Positions 53,749-62,972 of a stretch of 64,000 nt of DNA are shown here, piece after piece. The stretch lies in the NCBI RefSeq assembly GCF_003058465.1, contig NZ_CP028901.1, forward strand, positions 496,001 through 560,000. The letters are read 5' to 3'. The position numbers and the translations under genes were made by a program. Under the pieces are notes generated by a model. The model saw only the letters and a list, made by a program, of their open reading frames with translations. It was not told the DNA's origin and did not search any database. This DNA is from Orrella marina (GTDB lineage Bacteria; Pseudomonadota; Gammaproteobacteria; Burkholderiales; Burkholderiaceae_B). The first letter of the stretch is position 1, and the number at the start of each line of letters is the position of its first letter.

Positions 53749-54869
53749 GCGAGCAATCGAGAGTGATCGCACCGTTGCGTTCGACGATGAAGCAGAATCT
53801 GGCTCTGAAGCTACAACTGGATCGGAAGGACTTTCGTCTGCAGGTTGATCTGAGCCTGCCTGCAACGGGTGTAACAGTACTGTTCGGGCCATCAGGATCC
53901 GGTAAAACCACGGTGCTTCGTTGTGTGGCAGGGCTCGAGCGGGGCAGGGGGCGTGTTCTGATCGGTGACGAGGCCTGGCAAGACAGTGACCGTGGTGCCT
54001 GGTTGCCCACATGGGCACGCGATCTGGGTTATGTGTTTCAAGAGGCCAGTCTGTTCGAGCACATGGATGTGCAGGCCAATCTTCGGTTTGGGCTGCAGCG
54101 TACCAAGACGGCCAGTGGACAGCAAGCACTGGATGCTGCCGTTGAAATGCTTGGCATTGGTCATTTGCTCAAACGCAAACCTCAGAGCCTGTCCGGTGGT
54201 GAACGCCAGCGTGTGGCGATTGCAAGGGCACTAGCGACGCAACCCAGGATTCTTTTGCTGGATGAACCACTGGCCTCCCTGGATGTGGTGCGTCGCCAGG
54301 AGCTTTTGCCCTGGCTTGAGCGTATGCACCTGGCGTTGCAAATCCCTGTGCTGTATGTCACCCATTCGATGGAGGAACTCACGCGGCTCGCTGATCACGT
54401 AGTGCTCATGGAGGGTGGACAGGTCAGGATTGAAGGCCCGGTCTCGCAGGTCTTGTCCGATCCTCAGTTTGCCGCCGCAGTCGGTGGCGAGGCAGGTACA
54501 GTTCTGACCGGCATAATCAAGTCGCACGATGATGCTTTCCATCTCACTTGCGTGGATCTGCATGGATCAGAAATCTGGGTGCGAAAGCGCGACGCGAGAA
54601 TAGGGACAGTTGTCAGATTGCATATCCATGCCAATGATGTGAGTCTTGCCACCTCCGAGCCACGGGATACCTCGATTCAGAACATTCTGAGGGGTGTGGT
54701 CGACGTCATTGACGATGACAGCCACCCTGCAAGCTGTCTGGTTCGAATCAGACACGCTGACCAGTGTCTGATTGCCCGGGTGACACGCAAGGCAGTTGCC
54801 AGTTTGAAGCTCGAAGCGCAAGTCAGTGTCTGGGTTCAGATCAAGTCAGTGGCGTTAAGCGAGCGGTGA
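53745..54869 (+). CDS. modC: Molybdate ABC transporter ATP-binding protein ModC
   Basis: A 374-residue ATPase. Walker A GPSGSGKTT, the long Q-loop GYVFQEASLFEHMDVQANL, signature LSGGERQR, Walker B ILLLDEPLASLD and switch YVTHSMEE are intact. A C-terminal TOBE (Mop-like) domain has DVSLATSEPRDTSIQNILRG, typical of ModC, and may sense molybdate to shut down transport. It ends the modABC operon. Confidence 0.95.
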   Translation: MSEQSRVIAPLRSTMKQNLALKLQLDRKDFRLQVDLSLPATGVTVLFGPSGSGKTTVLRCVAGLERGRGRVLIGDEAWQDSDRGAWLPTWARDLGYVFQEASLFEHMDVQANLRFGLQRTKTASGQQALDAAVEMLGIGHLLKRKPQSLSGGERQRVAIARALATQPRILLLDEPLASLDVVRRQELLPWLERMHLALQIPVLYVTHSMEELTRLADHVVLMEGGQVRIEGPVSQVLSDPQFAAAVGGEAGTVLTGIIKSHDDAFHLTCVDLHGSEIWVRKRDARIGTVVRLHIHANDVSLATSEPRDTSIQNILRGVVDVIDDDSHPASCLVRIRHADQCLIARVTRKAVASLKLEAQVSVWVQIKSVALSER

Positions 54870-55007
54870 CATAGAATCGATTTCAGAGCCCCGGAGCTTT
54901 GTGTCGACTGCTTGTTTGTTTGTGATGTTGCACCAGCATCTATTTTGCTTTCATTCTTCTACGGTTAGATGAGTCGAAACGGAATGCTGGTATTTGAAAA
55001 GGATGGG

Positions 55008-55550
55008 TCACTTTCTCAAGATAGTCAGGCTGGTGTTGACCTCGACCAGTACAGGTCCTTCAACTTTTAAAGCCTGAGTGGCCACGTTGGCAATATCTTC
55101 TTCGGATTCAATGCGCAAGGCGGTACATCCGAACGATTCGGCTAACGCTTTGAAATCCGGTCCAGGGAGAGCAGTGGCATGCGCACCACCCGGATAGTGT
55201 TTCTCCTGATGAAAATAGATGGGGCCCAGTGACCGATTGTTTGCCAGAAAAATGCAGATGGGAAGCTTCTTTTCGACTGCGATGGCGAGATCAAATCCAG
55301 TCATCATGAAGCCGCCGTCCCCGACCAGACAGATAACCTTCTTTCGTGGTTCCCGAAGTGCGACCGCGATAGAGCCGGGTATTCCAAACCCCATGACACC
55401 TGCCATCGTCGCGTATAGTCTTCTCTGACCGTAGAAAGAGAAGTATCGGTAGACCAGTGCAGCTGAAATGCCCGCGTCCGGAACGATGCTGACGTTCTCC
55501 CCCACTGTGCAAGAGAGATGGTTGATCGGAATGTGCGGCAAACCTCGTCC
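55008..55550 (-). pseudogene. Thiamine-diphosphate enzyme, C-terminal fragment
   Basis: About 180 residues of the C-terminal domain of an acetolactate-synthase-like ThDP enzyme: FYGQRRLYATMAGVMGFGIP, the ThDP/Mg motif VGDGGFMMTG followed by a conserved Asn (LANNRSLG), and LAESFGCTALRIESEEDIAN. The motif is intact, but the N-terminal 350 or so residues are replaced by IS200-type sequence, and the open frame before residue 59 is not enzyme. The break lies at about 55550, next to the hairpin of the IS right end. Confidence 0.85.
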
Positions 55551-55559
55551 AAGTGATTT

Positions 55560-55574
55560 GGTTGCGTAGCAACC
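55560..55574. repeat. Right-end hairpin of an IS200/IS605-type element
   Basis: GGTTGC-GTA-GCAACC forms a perfect 6-bp stem with a 3-base loop, next to the break in the ThDP enzyme and 70 bp beyond the tnpA stop. Subterminal hairpins of this kind are recognised by the HUH transposase. Confidence 0.6.
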
Positions 55575-55644
55575 TTTAGGCGAAGCCGCCGAACTTGGTC
55601 GGGGAAGGATAGCGCGCACGGCATAGCCGTCCTTGTCGTGGCTC

Positions 55645-55932
55645 TTAATGCGGTGTTTGCTGCTGTTCGATGTACTGGCGGACGATGCCGATAGGTGCTT
55701 CGCCACAAGATGCGGCAAAGTAGGAAGGCGACCAAAGCATGTTTTTCCAATACCGTCCCTTAATGTCTGGACGCTCGTTACGCAGCCGCCGACTGGATGC
55801 GCCCTTGAGGCTATTCACCAGCGCCGATACCGACACCTTCGGCGGGTACTCCACCAGCAAGTGCACATGGTCGCTCTCGCCGTCCATTTCAATCATCTCA
55901 ACCCGGTTGATGAACGTGTTGCCGCGCTCCAC
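55645..55932 (-). pseudogene. tnpA: IS200/IS605-family TnpA (HUH transposase), N-terminally truncated
   Basis: The frame carries GESDHVHLLVEYPPK with the HUH metal motif (His-Val-His), VSALVNSLKGASSRRLRNER, LWSPSYFAASCGEAPIGIV and the catalytic tyrosine in RQYIEQQ. This is the C-terminal two thirds of TnpA. The first 45 or so residues are missing and the GTG/ATG used by the frame is not the natural start. No tnpB accompanies it. It has probably lost activity, and its insertion cut the ThDP enzyme gene. Confidence 0.88.
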
Positions 55933-56028
55933 TCTGCACTGTTACGCTCAGTAACGGATCCGCAGAGTCTTCCACGAGTCAAGGAGGTGGCACTCGAGCA
56001 GTGGTGTCGCCCATTCCGGATCAGGGCA

Positions 56029-59000
56029 TCAGAACCTCACGCTCAGACTTGCGTTGACGCCATGTTGCTGCTCACCACTGCCAAACTGACCTTCATAGTA
56101 AATACCGAGAGTGGCTTGCTGACTGATCTGCATGTCCAGCCCTGCGCTCACAATGGCTGCATTTCGGGCAATGGGCACACCACTGACCGGGAAGGGCGAG
56201 CCCGAGATGAAGGCATTCGTTGATGTTGGCGTGACATCGCCGAAGGCATGTCGCCATCCCAGGGTGCCACGCAGCGTTGCCTGCATCTGGCCCATTCTGA
56301 ACTGCGTATCGCCCCGCATGCCCAGTGTGCTGAAGGTTGTATTCGAGTCATTCCCCTTGATCCTCAGAGCTGCAACACCGCCGGACTCCGCGAAGTCCGG
56401 GGTACTCAGATTGACGTATGCCAGACCCGCAAAGAGCTCAAGACGTGCTGGCCGGACGTCGATCTGATACCCAGCTTCCCCGAAAAGCTGGACTGAGCGT
56501 GCCTGGTAAGACGCTGACAAGTTGTTGCTGAATCCGGAGAAGGCGGCCGTGCGAGTTGAGCTTACGTTGTGCCAGCCGTATGTGGCACCGAGTCTCAGCC
56601 CAATAACATCCCACTGCCCCCGCCGTATACACCGAGCGAGTACGAGTCGATATCTGCAGAGGAGCTCCAGGAATCCAGGTCGACAGATGTGCGACTGTAA
56701 CCACCGGCCAGGCCCAATTGCCAGGCATCTCCCACCGGTGTATCAACACCCACAAACAGTCCTCTGGTATCCGATCTCAGTCCAGTCACATTGCCGTTGC
56801 TGCTGTACTGTCCCCAGCTTCCAAAGGCTTGTGCCCACCCGGTCGCCCCTCTTCTTGTCAGATCGGTGGTGCCAGGACTTCCCGCCACTGCAGACAGCCC
56901 ATAGGGCTGTTGCGCAAGTCGGGACGCGGCGACACCGCCGAATGCCCCACGCATCCGATCGAGCACGGCGTTGCGAACAAAGGTGCTGTTCTCGATCATT
57001 GGTGACTGAACAGATGCGTAGATCTCACCTGAAAGGCTAGCCAGTGCGCCCGGAATCTGGTTGCCGGGGAGGGTGGCCAGTGCAGGAAAGAAATCCGCAG
57101 CAACTCCCGTGGGTCGAATACCGGCCGCCGGGCGGAACGAGTCGAGTGCACTTCCGACAGCATTCTCATTGTCTGTGGCCGTGATGCCAGCTGCACCGAG
57201 GTTGCCATAGCTCGCAGGTGTGACCACGAGATCGATTGATTGCGGCGCATAAAGCAGATCCATCCGGGTACCCGGTGGCAAACCTGCGCCAGGTTGCTGC
57301 AATCCGTCAAAACCGCCTAGCACGCCACCCTGAGCCGTGACGATGCCCGCGAATCGCTGACCGATCGTGGGTGTAAAGTTGTTGCTGGCAGGTGGCGTGA
57401 TACCGCGCAGGCGCACTTCGACCGTTCCAGCCGTGGTAAAAGTATTGCCGGACCCCAGCATGACCGTGCGATCATAGTTTCCTGGACCAGAACCCGTTCC
57501 CGGACCGTCTACCTCGATTTCCAGTGTGCTGCCAGTTGCCATGGTGACCGGAGCAAGAAATGTCAGCGTTCCAGGTGAGCCTCCCGGCGCCAGACGGCCC
57601 TCAATTCGGCTCGCACTGGCAATTGTGCCGGTTCCGCCCAGCGTGCCGTCCGGCCGAACAGTCAGTGGGCCGCCTGATAACGGACCGTTGACCATCAGCT
57701 GGCCGTTGACCACTTCGACTCCCCCATCAAAACGCCCACCTGCCGCAAGCGTCAGTGCGCCACTGCCCTGCGTGAGGAGTTTGCTGCGTGCGCTGATGAA
57801 GTTCGTCAGCACCAGGGAATCGCTGCGCGAGAACGACAGCTCGGCTGGCTGCGGAACAAACTGCGCGGCATACCAGCCGATCCCTTGATAGCCGAGATCA
57901 GCGTCTTGCAAGACGGCGTTTAGATTGCCATTAAAGAAGTACTGCCCGGTACTTGCATCGTAGAACCGGTAGAAGGCGTCGGCACCCGGCCAGGCACGGT
58001 CAAACGCGCCGAATATGCGACCTTCGTCCTGCCAGGCGGGGTTGTTATCCAGCGCAGTCTGTTCTCCAACATCCATCGTGTAGATCCGCGCACCAGTCTT
58101 CTGATTCAGATAAGACTTGACGTCACTCACACCGGGTCGGTCGGGTTCGTTGGCGAACGGAATGTCCACCAGATCCTGCCCGGTATCCACGAGATTGGCC
58201 GCGACGATGGAACTCGATGTCAGTGTCTCGGCGCCAGATGGGTCGCGTAGCCGTAGTACGACCGGCAGGTCATCGTCTTGGTCGTAATCAGCCAGTGCCT
58301 GGCCGGCGTAACTGATCGTCCCGTCTGCATCCAGACTCAGAGCTATTGCAAACTTCTGTTGCAATGCCGGTTTGGTGTAAGCCACGCCAGGGGCGGGCGT
58401 GCGGCCCGGACCACCCGGGTTGTAGATGTCGGTATAACCGGGTTCTGCCGAGGTGGGAATCTCGACCCATTGCAGCAGACGAATTGCCTCCTCGTCACCC
58501 TTGAGCACAATGTCGAAATAGTTGTCGTGATCTTCGACGTAGTAGGCACGATCCGGCTGACCTTCGACAATCGGACTTTCAAGTGGCGGGCCCACTTCAG
58601 CCAGGCCGACGACCTGGACCTTGCCCACTCCAAGGTCGTAACTGACCCCTGTGCGGGTGATCACAACCTCATTGCCGTTCGCATCGACTGCGTGCAGACG
58701 AAATGACTGCTCGAAGTCGGTGGGCAGAAATCCGCTCACGCCGTCAGGTGAAAAGCCCCCGGATGTGTAGAGCCGCAACCGGTACTGGGCATCGTCTCCG
58801 TAGAGTGTGTAAGCGTCGTTCGGAAAGGCTCCGCCCAGAGCAGGCGGGGGCGAATCACCTACGGGCGAGAAGTGGTTCAGCTTTGCGCCCACCAGCGATG
58901 GTCCCGCCACATAGGGATTGGAACTGGTTCTGGACAATCCGGTCACAGAGACCGGGCCATTCGGACCGACTGCCATCATGGAAGAATTCCCCTCCACAAA

Positions 59001-59606
59001 GCTCACGTTCACCGGGTAGACCGCACCGGGTGTTCCCGGGGTCAACCGGTTGCCAAAGCGACCGAAGACCACGACCACGTGACGTTCGTTGTGATCGTAA
59101 TTCGGATTGAGTGCAGCAGCGACCGGGTTAACGGTCTCACCGGTATTCAGGGTGATTGCGATGTTCTCAGGGGCCACCGTGCCAGGCAACAGTGGCCAGC
59201 TGACTTCAATCGGCATGGCATCAGCGTATAGCGGGTAAGTCCCGAATCCGGCCGCGGCAACGCCAATCGGACTTGCTGCACTGGTCAGGTTTCGAAGCGG
59301 TGGTACGGGATCAAGTCCCGCCCAGTCCATGTTGACACCGGCACCAGCCTCAATCGCAAGGTTCAGATCGCCGGCATTGAACAGGCCAGGCACGCCCATG
59401 ATGCCCTCAAACCCGTATCCGGCTGCCAGAATCTCGGGACGGTCGGTCCAGAGATCGGCGTTGATGAGGACGGGGCGCTGCAACTGGATATAGGCTGCAA
59501 AGGTGGTGGGATCAGGTTGGGCCTGAGCCATCGACAAAAACGCCAGGGATAGCAGTTTGATCAGAGCCAGGCGGCTCATATTCGTGCACGAAAGAGCTGG
59601 AGGCAT
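56029..59606 (-). pseudogene. Autotransporter (type V secretion) broken by one base in a C5 tract
   Basis: The start at 59606 (MPPALSCTNMSRLALIK) has GGAAG 6 bases upstream and a signal peptide ending MAQAQ. A long passenger follows, with a hemagglutinin/pertactin-like autotransporter repeat (ASASRIEGRLAPGGSPGTLT near residue 640 of the frame). The C-terminal barrel begins near WAQAFGSWGQYSSNGN and VGVDTPVGDAWQLGLAGGYS. At 56617-56621 a run of five C (G on the coding strand) lacks one base. The frame then hits a stop, while the rest of the barrel (QWDVIGL and SYQARSVQLFGEAGYQ, ending SLSVRF) continues in another frame to 56029. Restoring one G gives a full barrel of about 1190 residues. Confidence 0.88.
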
Positions 59607-60139
59607 TGTCATCTTCCGGTTTGATCGAAGAAACGAACGCGAATTTCCAGGTCGATCTGTGATGAAAATGGAATTCACTGTGCAGTCACCAGCAACAGAG
59701 CCCTCAGTCGAGATGGAGGCAACGCTGTCTGTGCAAATCTGACTAGATGTCTGGTGATTCGAGAACTGACACTTTGAAGTCATGCTGACGCTCCTTGTGA
59801 CCCGGGTTTGTTGTTGGGGCAAGAGCACTGCAGAGAAAAAGCACTGAAACTGAAACAGAAGGGCGCGAGCCAAGGATCAAATGACGGTGCAACCTGCACA
59901 AAGCATCAAGTCAGACCAGCAAACATCCAACGTAATCTGGTGACATGACCTCATGGCGCGCTCAGATTGACGATCCCGCAACCTGTTGGGTCTGTTCAGA
60001 CCTGCCTGATCGTCAAGAGTATATCGACCGGGCTTCTCAAATGGAGGTGGTTTGATCTAAGGGAAAACCCTTTAAAACGAACGCAATGCAAGAACGCGTC
60101 TTGTTGGCGATGGGGCTCTTTGCATACGATTGTGATCTG
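59607..60139. other. Intergenic region between the autotransporter and yaeQ
   Basis: About 530 bases, with no supported gene. The AT-rich and repetitive parts of the autotransporter leader are here. The antiparallel frame across yaeQ is a shadow. Confidence 0.4.
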
Positions 60140-60691
60140 TTAGCGACTCGCGCTGTCATGCCAGGTGCTGGGCGTCAGGCTGATCTGTTCGTCGCCTGTC
60201 GGTACGAACAGTTCGCCTTCCTGAATGTTGATGTGCAAGTCCATGTTCCGTTCGACCTTCTGGGCGAGTGTGCGGATTGGCTCGGTAGGCAGGCAGATGA
60301 CCCGAAGGTTTCTGGCGCGCGCCACCTTTTTGCTCACGCCGTCCCACCAGAGCTTGCTCGCATGTCCGTTGAAGCAATAGATGATCACTTGGTCTGCTTT
60401 GCCACACGCGCGAAGAATGCGGGTGTCGGTCGGTTGGCCAACCTCGATCCAGAGCTTGATTTCACCGGTCAGGTCTTTGAGCCAGAGGTCAGGTTCATCG
60501 GTCTCGCTCAAACCCTTGGTAAAGCTCAGATCTTCCTGAGCGTGCCGGGCAAATGCCAACAGACGGACCATCATCCGCTCGGCGGTCTCCGACGGATGAC
60601 GGGCAATCGTCAGAGAATGACTGTCGTAGTAGTGCCGATCAGTGTCTGCGACATGAATGTCCACCTTGTAGATCGTTGCGCCGAGCGCCAT
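60140..60691 (-). CDS. YaeQ family protein
   Basis: A 183-residue protein; the ATG at 60691 (MALGATIYKVDIHVADTDRH) is the family start, with AAGG upstream. Family blocks are YYDSHSLTIARHPSETAERM, MVRLLAFARHAQEDLSFTKG and WLKDLTGEIKLWIEVGQPTD. It ends with a beta-rich part. YaeQ has a restriction-endonuclease-like (PD-(D/E)xK) fold; here ...DEPDLW and EIKLWIEVGQP cover the putative catalytic Glu/Asp and Lys positions. The enzyme activity is not established. Confidence 0.93.
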   Translation of the reverse strand: MALGATIYKVDIHVADTDRHYYDSHSLTIARHPSETAERMMVRLLAFARHAQEDLSFTKGLSETDEPDLWLKDLTGEIKLWIEVGQPTDTRILRACGKADQVIIYCFNGHASKLWWDGVSKKVARARNLRVICLPTEPIRTLAQKVERNMDLHINIQEGELFVPTGDEQISLTPSTWHDSASR

Positions 60692-61086
60692 TGAGACCGC
60701 CTTGTTTTTTTGAGCTGGTGAGTATCTGGAGACCAGAATGATAACGCCGGCGAACCCACTGACGTCCCGACACAGGTTCTGTCGAGGTGGATTCAACGTA
60801 TCGCCAGCGCTGGCGCGCAAAAGGCTGCTGAGCTTTTTAATGACTCGTCGCATTCTCCCCGATTTGGGGATCCCCGTTGACGCTCTGATCGCAGATGCTG
60901 AAGCCGACTCTTGAACTGTCTGTCAGGCGCTTTAAATGGACGGCTCTCGTTTTCCTTTGCTGGATGTGCCGGCGCGTGACTGACTGAGCCTGGGTAAGAT
61001 CGACTGATCAGAAATGCCTGTCGTGTGATGATCCATGAGTTCTCAGTCAGTCTCTCACAGGTTTGCACGAAAGGTTACTGATCGTC
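60692..61086. other. Intergenic region, no gene seen
   Basis: About 395 bases between yaeQ and the SEC-C gene. No supported frame, terminator or repeat. Confidence 0.4.
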
Positions 61087-62604
61087 TCAATCAGTCAGTC
61101 CGAGCTTGCGTCTGAGCATCTCTATGACAGGGCGGATCCAGATATGGCGTTTGGCCAGGTCTTCAAACTCTGCGAGCATCACGTTGAGCGCCTGGCATCC
61201 TTCCTTCGTCCGGGACGCTTCGCGCGGAGTGATCCCGCCCAGTTCTGGTAGCTTGTCGTCCATCCATTTCTCCCAGTAATCCTCAGCATTGCGATCGAAC
61301 GCCGTCTGATTGTTCAGGCTCCGGGTGAGCGATGGCAATGAGTCGATCAAAGGGTCGTAGGCGTCATCCAGGAAGTCAGATTCATCGAATATCTCGGGGA
61401 TCACCACCTCGCCGCTGGACTCCAGTCTGGCCAGATCACCCAGCAGTGAGGTAATTTCGGTTTCGATCTCGTCAAGCATTTCTATGGAGTTCATGTTGAC
61501 AGTGATGCCGTCCTGGTCGATATAAATATCGGCCAGTGTGTCGCTGTCCCAGCTTGGATTGTCCGGGTCCTCGTGGTCGAACCAGGGGATGTAGACGTAC
61601 ACCAGGTTGTCATCGTCGTCATAGACCGCATCAAATTCCATCAGATCAGAGACATCAAACCCTGACAGGCTGGCCAGTGCATCCAATGCCTCATAAGGCT
61701 GGCAATTCAGGGAGTAGATAATCTGGGTGATTTTGAATTCATCGTAGATACTGGGCCACATCCTGCCGTAACTTTCGTCATCCTTTCTCCGGATGCTGAA
61801 GTACAGCTTCCGCAGCGTGGGTTCTTCCTCCCGTAAAACCTCCGGGTCGAGCAATGGCAGTGTGTCTGGTGAGTCGGACAAGCCTGTGTGGGTCATTGCA
61901 AGATGTATGTGCAACTTCTGGATGTCGTCCAGCCAGTGCGCACGAATGATCAAAGGCCCAAGCCCGTAGGGAATCGTGTTCCCGTCGACAGTGAGTAACC
62001 GCATGTAGAAAACCATGCCAGGCTCCAGGTCGACGAAATACTGCAGATCGTGCACAACATGCTGCTTGCCGGTCATCAAATCATCAAACATGACCGAGTG
62101 TCCCGTCTGATAGTCCAGAACGCGGTAGTAGCTGAAGTACGACCTGTCAATGGCCTCGATAATTCGACGCTCAAGCGCTGCAACGCTACGTCCCCGCGTT
62201 TGCAGGTAGTGCTCGGCAACGGGTTGTTCGGGCTCAGCGTTGCCCGTTTCAAGAAGCCTGACTTCATCCGGGCGCCAGTCATGCAGGAACCAGTGTGGAA
62301 AGAGGGTTTCCACCTCCGGAAACACGTCCTTGTCCATCATCAGTTCGGCATCCAGTGTCATCGTTTCCCATGCGCGTACAACAGAGTCAGACGCGTAGTA
62401 CATATCCGCATGCTCAAACAGAGCAAACAGCAAAGATTCTGCCGTGCGTTTGAGCTTGGCTAATCCAGCATCGCGCTTGCCTGCAGTGTCAGCCATTTCC
62501 GTTACGTCTGTTCTGGCGGGGGTGGTCTGCTGGATCATGCAGCACTTCTTGAATTTGATACCGCTACCGCAGGGGCATGGGTCATTTCGTCCAGGTTTTG
62601 TCAT
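61087..62604 (-). CDS. SEC-C motif protein of unknown function
   Basis: A 505-residue protein starting with a SEC-C zinc motif, KPGRNDPCPCGSGIKFKKCC (Cys-x-Cys-x8-CC pattern), as in SecA C-termini. After a linker comes a helical and acidic body with YYASDSVVRAWETMTLDAEL, FPHWFLHDWRP, RALERRIIEAIDRSYFSYYR-like text and an Asp-rich stretch near 385-420 (VYDDDDNLVYVYIPWFDHED). The C-terminal part is helical. The start at 62604 is preferred because the motif is then N-terminal. The family is unknown to me. The 147 bases upstream are also open and contain a GATGR repeat. Confidence 0.8.
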   Translation of the reverse strand: MTKPGRNDPCPCGSGIKFKKCCMIQQTTPARTDVTEMADTAGKRDAGLAKLKRTAESLLFALFEHADMYYASDSVVRAWETMTLDAELMMDKDVFPEVETLFPHWFLHDWRPDEVRLLETGNAEPEQPVAEHYLQTRGRSVAALERRIIEAIDRSYFSYYRVLDYQTGHSVMFDDLMTGKQHVVHDLQYFVDLEPGMVFYMRLLTVDGNTIPYGLGPLIIRAHWLDDIQKLHIHLAMTHTGLSDSPDTLPLLDPEVLREEEPTLRKLYFSIRRKDDESYGRMWPSIYDEFKITQIIYSLNCQPYEALDALASLSGFDVSDLMEFDAVYDDDDNLVYVYIPWFDHEDPDNPSWDSDTLADIYIDQDGITVNMNSIEMLDEIETEITSLLGDLARLESSGEVVIPEIFDESDFLDDAYDPLIDSLPSLTRSLNNQTAFDRNAEDYWEKWMDDKLPELGGITPREASRTKEGCQALNVMLAEFEDLAKRHIWIRPVIEMLRRKLGLTD

Positions 62605-62630
62605 AGTCTGAAAATAACGCTTGGCAATGA

Positions 62631-62655
62631 GATGGGATGAGATGGGATGGGATGA
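62631..62655. repeat. Five tandem 5-bp units GATGG/GATGA upstream of the SEC-C gene
   Basis: Five consecutive GATGR units lie 27 bp upstream of the preferred SEC-C start, inside the longer open frame. A unit of five bases would shift that longer frame on slippage, but would only move the spacing if translation starts at 62604. Confidence 0.8.
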
Positions 62656-62921
62656 AATGTGGTTGGTTGTGATGGAACTGGGCGCAACCTGATCGCGAAT
62701 CAGGCTGACTGCTCTTACGATAGCGCAAATCAGTCTTGCGTGTGAATCCATCTGGCAGGCTGTGCGCCTTGATATGCATCAGTTATTCTGACGGTTCTAA
62801 GCTCTCGCATTAACGAGGGCTCGCTGTGGTAGTGACCTCTGTGCCGTGTGCGGTATCCGGATCAAGGTCTCGTTGAACAGGTGCGACGCTCCTGAGGGTT
62901 GCGATCCCTGTGAGGGTTACC

Positions 62922-62937
62922 TGTGATCTGGGTCACG
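62922..62937 (+). promoter_or_regulatory. CRP/FNR-type site upstream of the PAS sensor gene
   Basis: TGTGA-N6-TCACG matches the CRP consensus TGTGA-N6-TCACA at nine of ten positions and lies 35 bp before the ATG at 62973. No -10 could be assigned. Confidence 0.4.
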
Positions 62938-62972
62938 CATCGAGGCAATGATATTCCTGCCAAGGAAGAACA

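Noticed and set aside
56132..59231. Plus-strand frames of up to 172 codons across the autotransporter
   Set aside because: Antisense to the passenger and barrel coding frames; no independent support.
60086..60694. 202-codon plus-strand frame opposite yaeQ
   Set aside because: Near-complete antisense overlap with a well-conserved YaeQ family gene.
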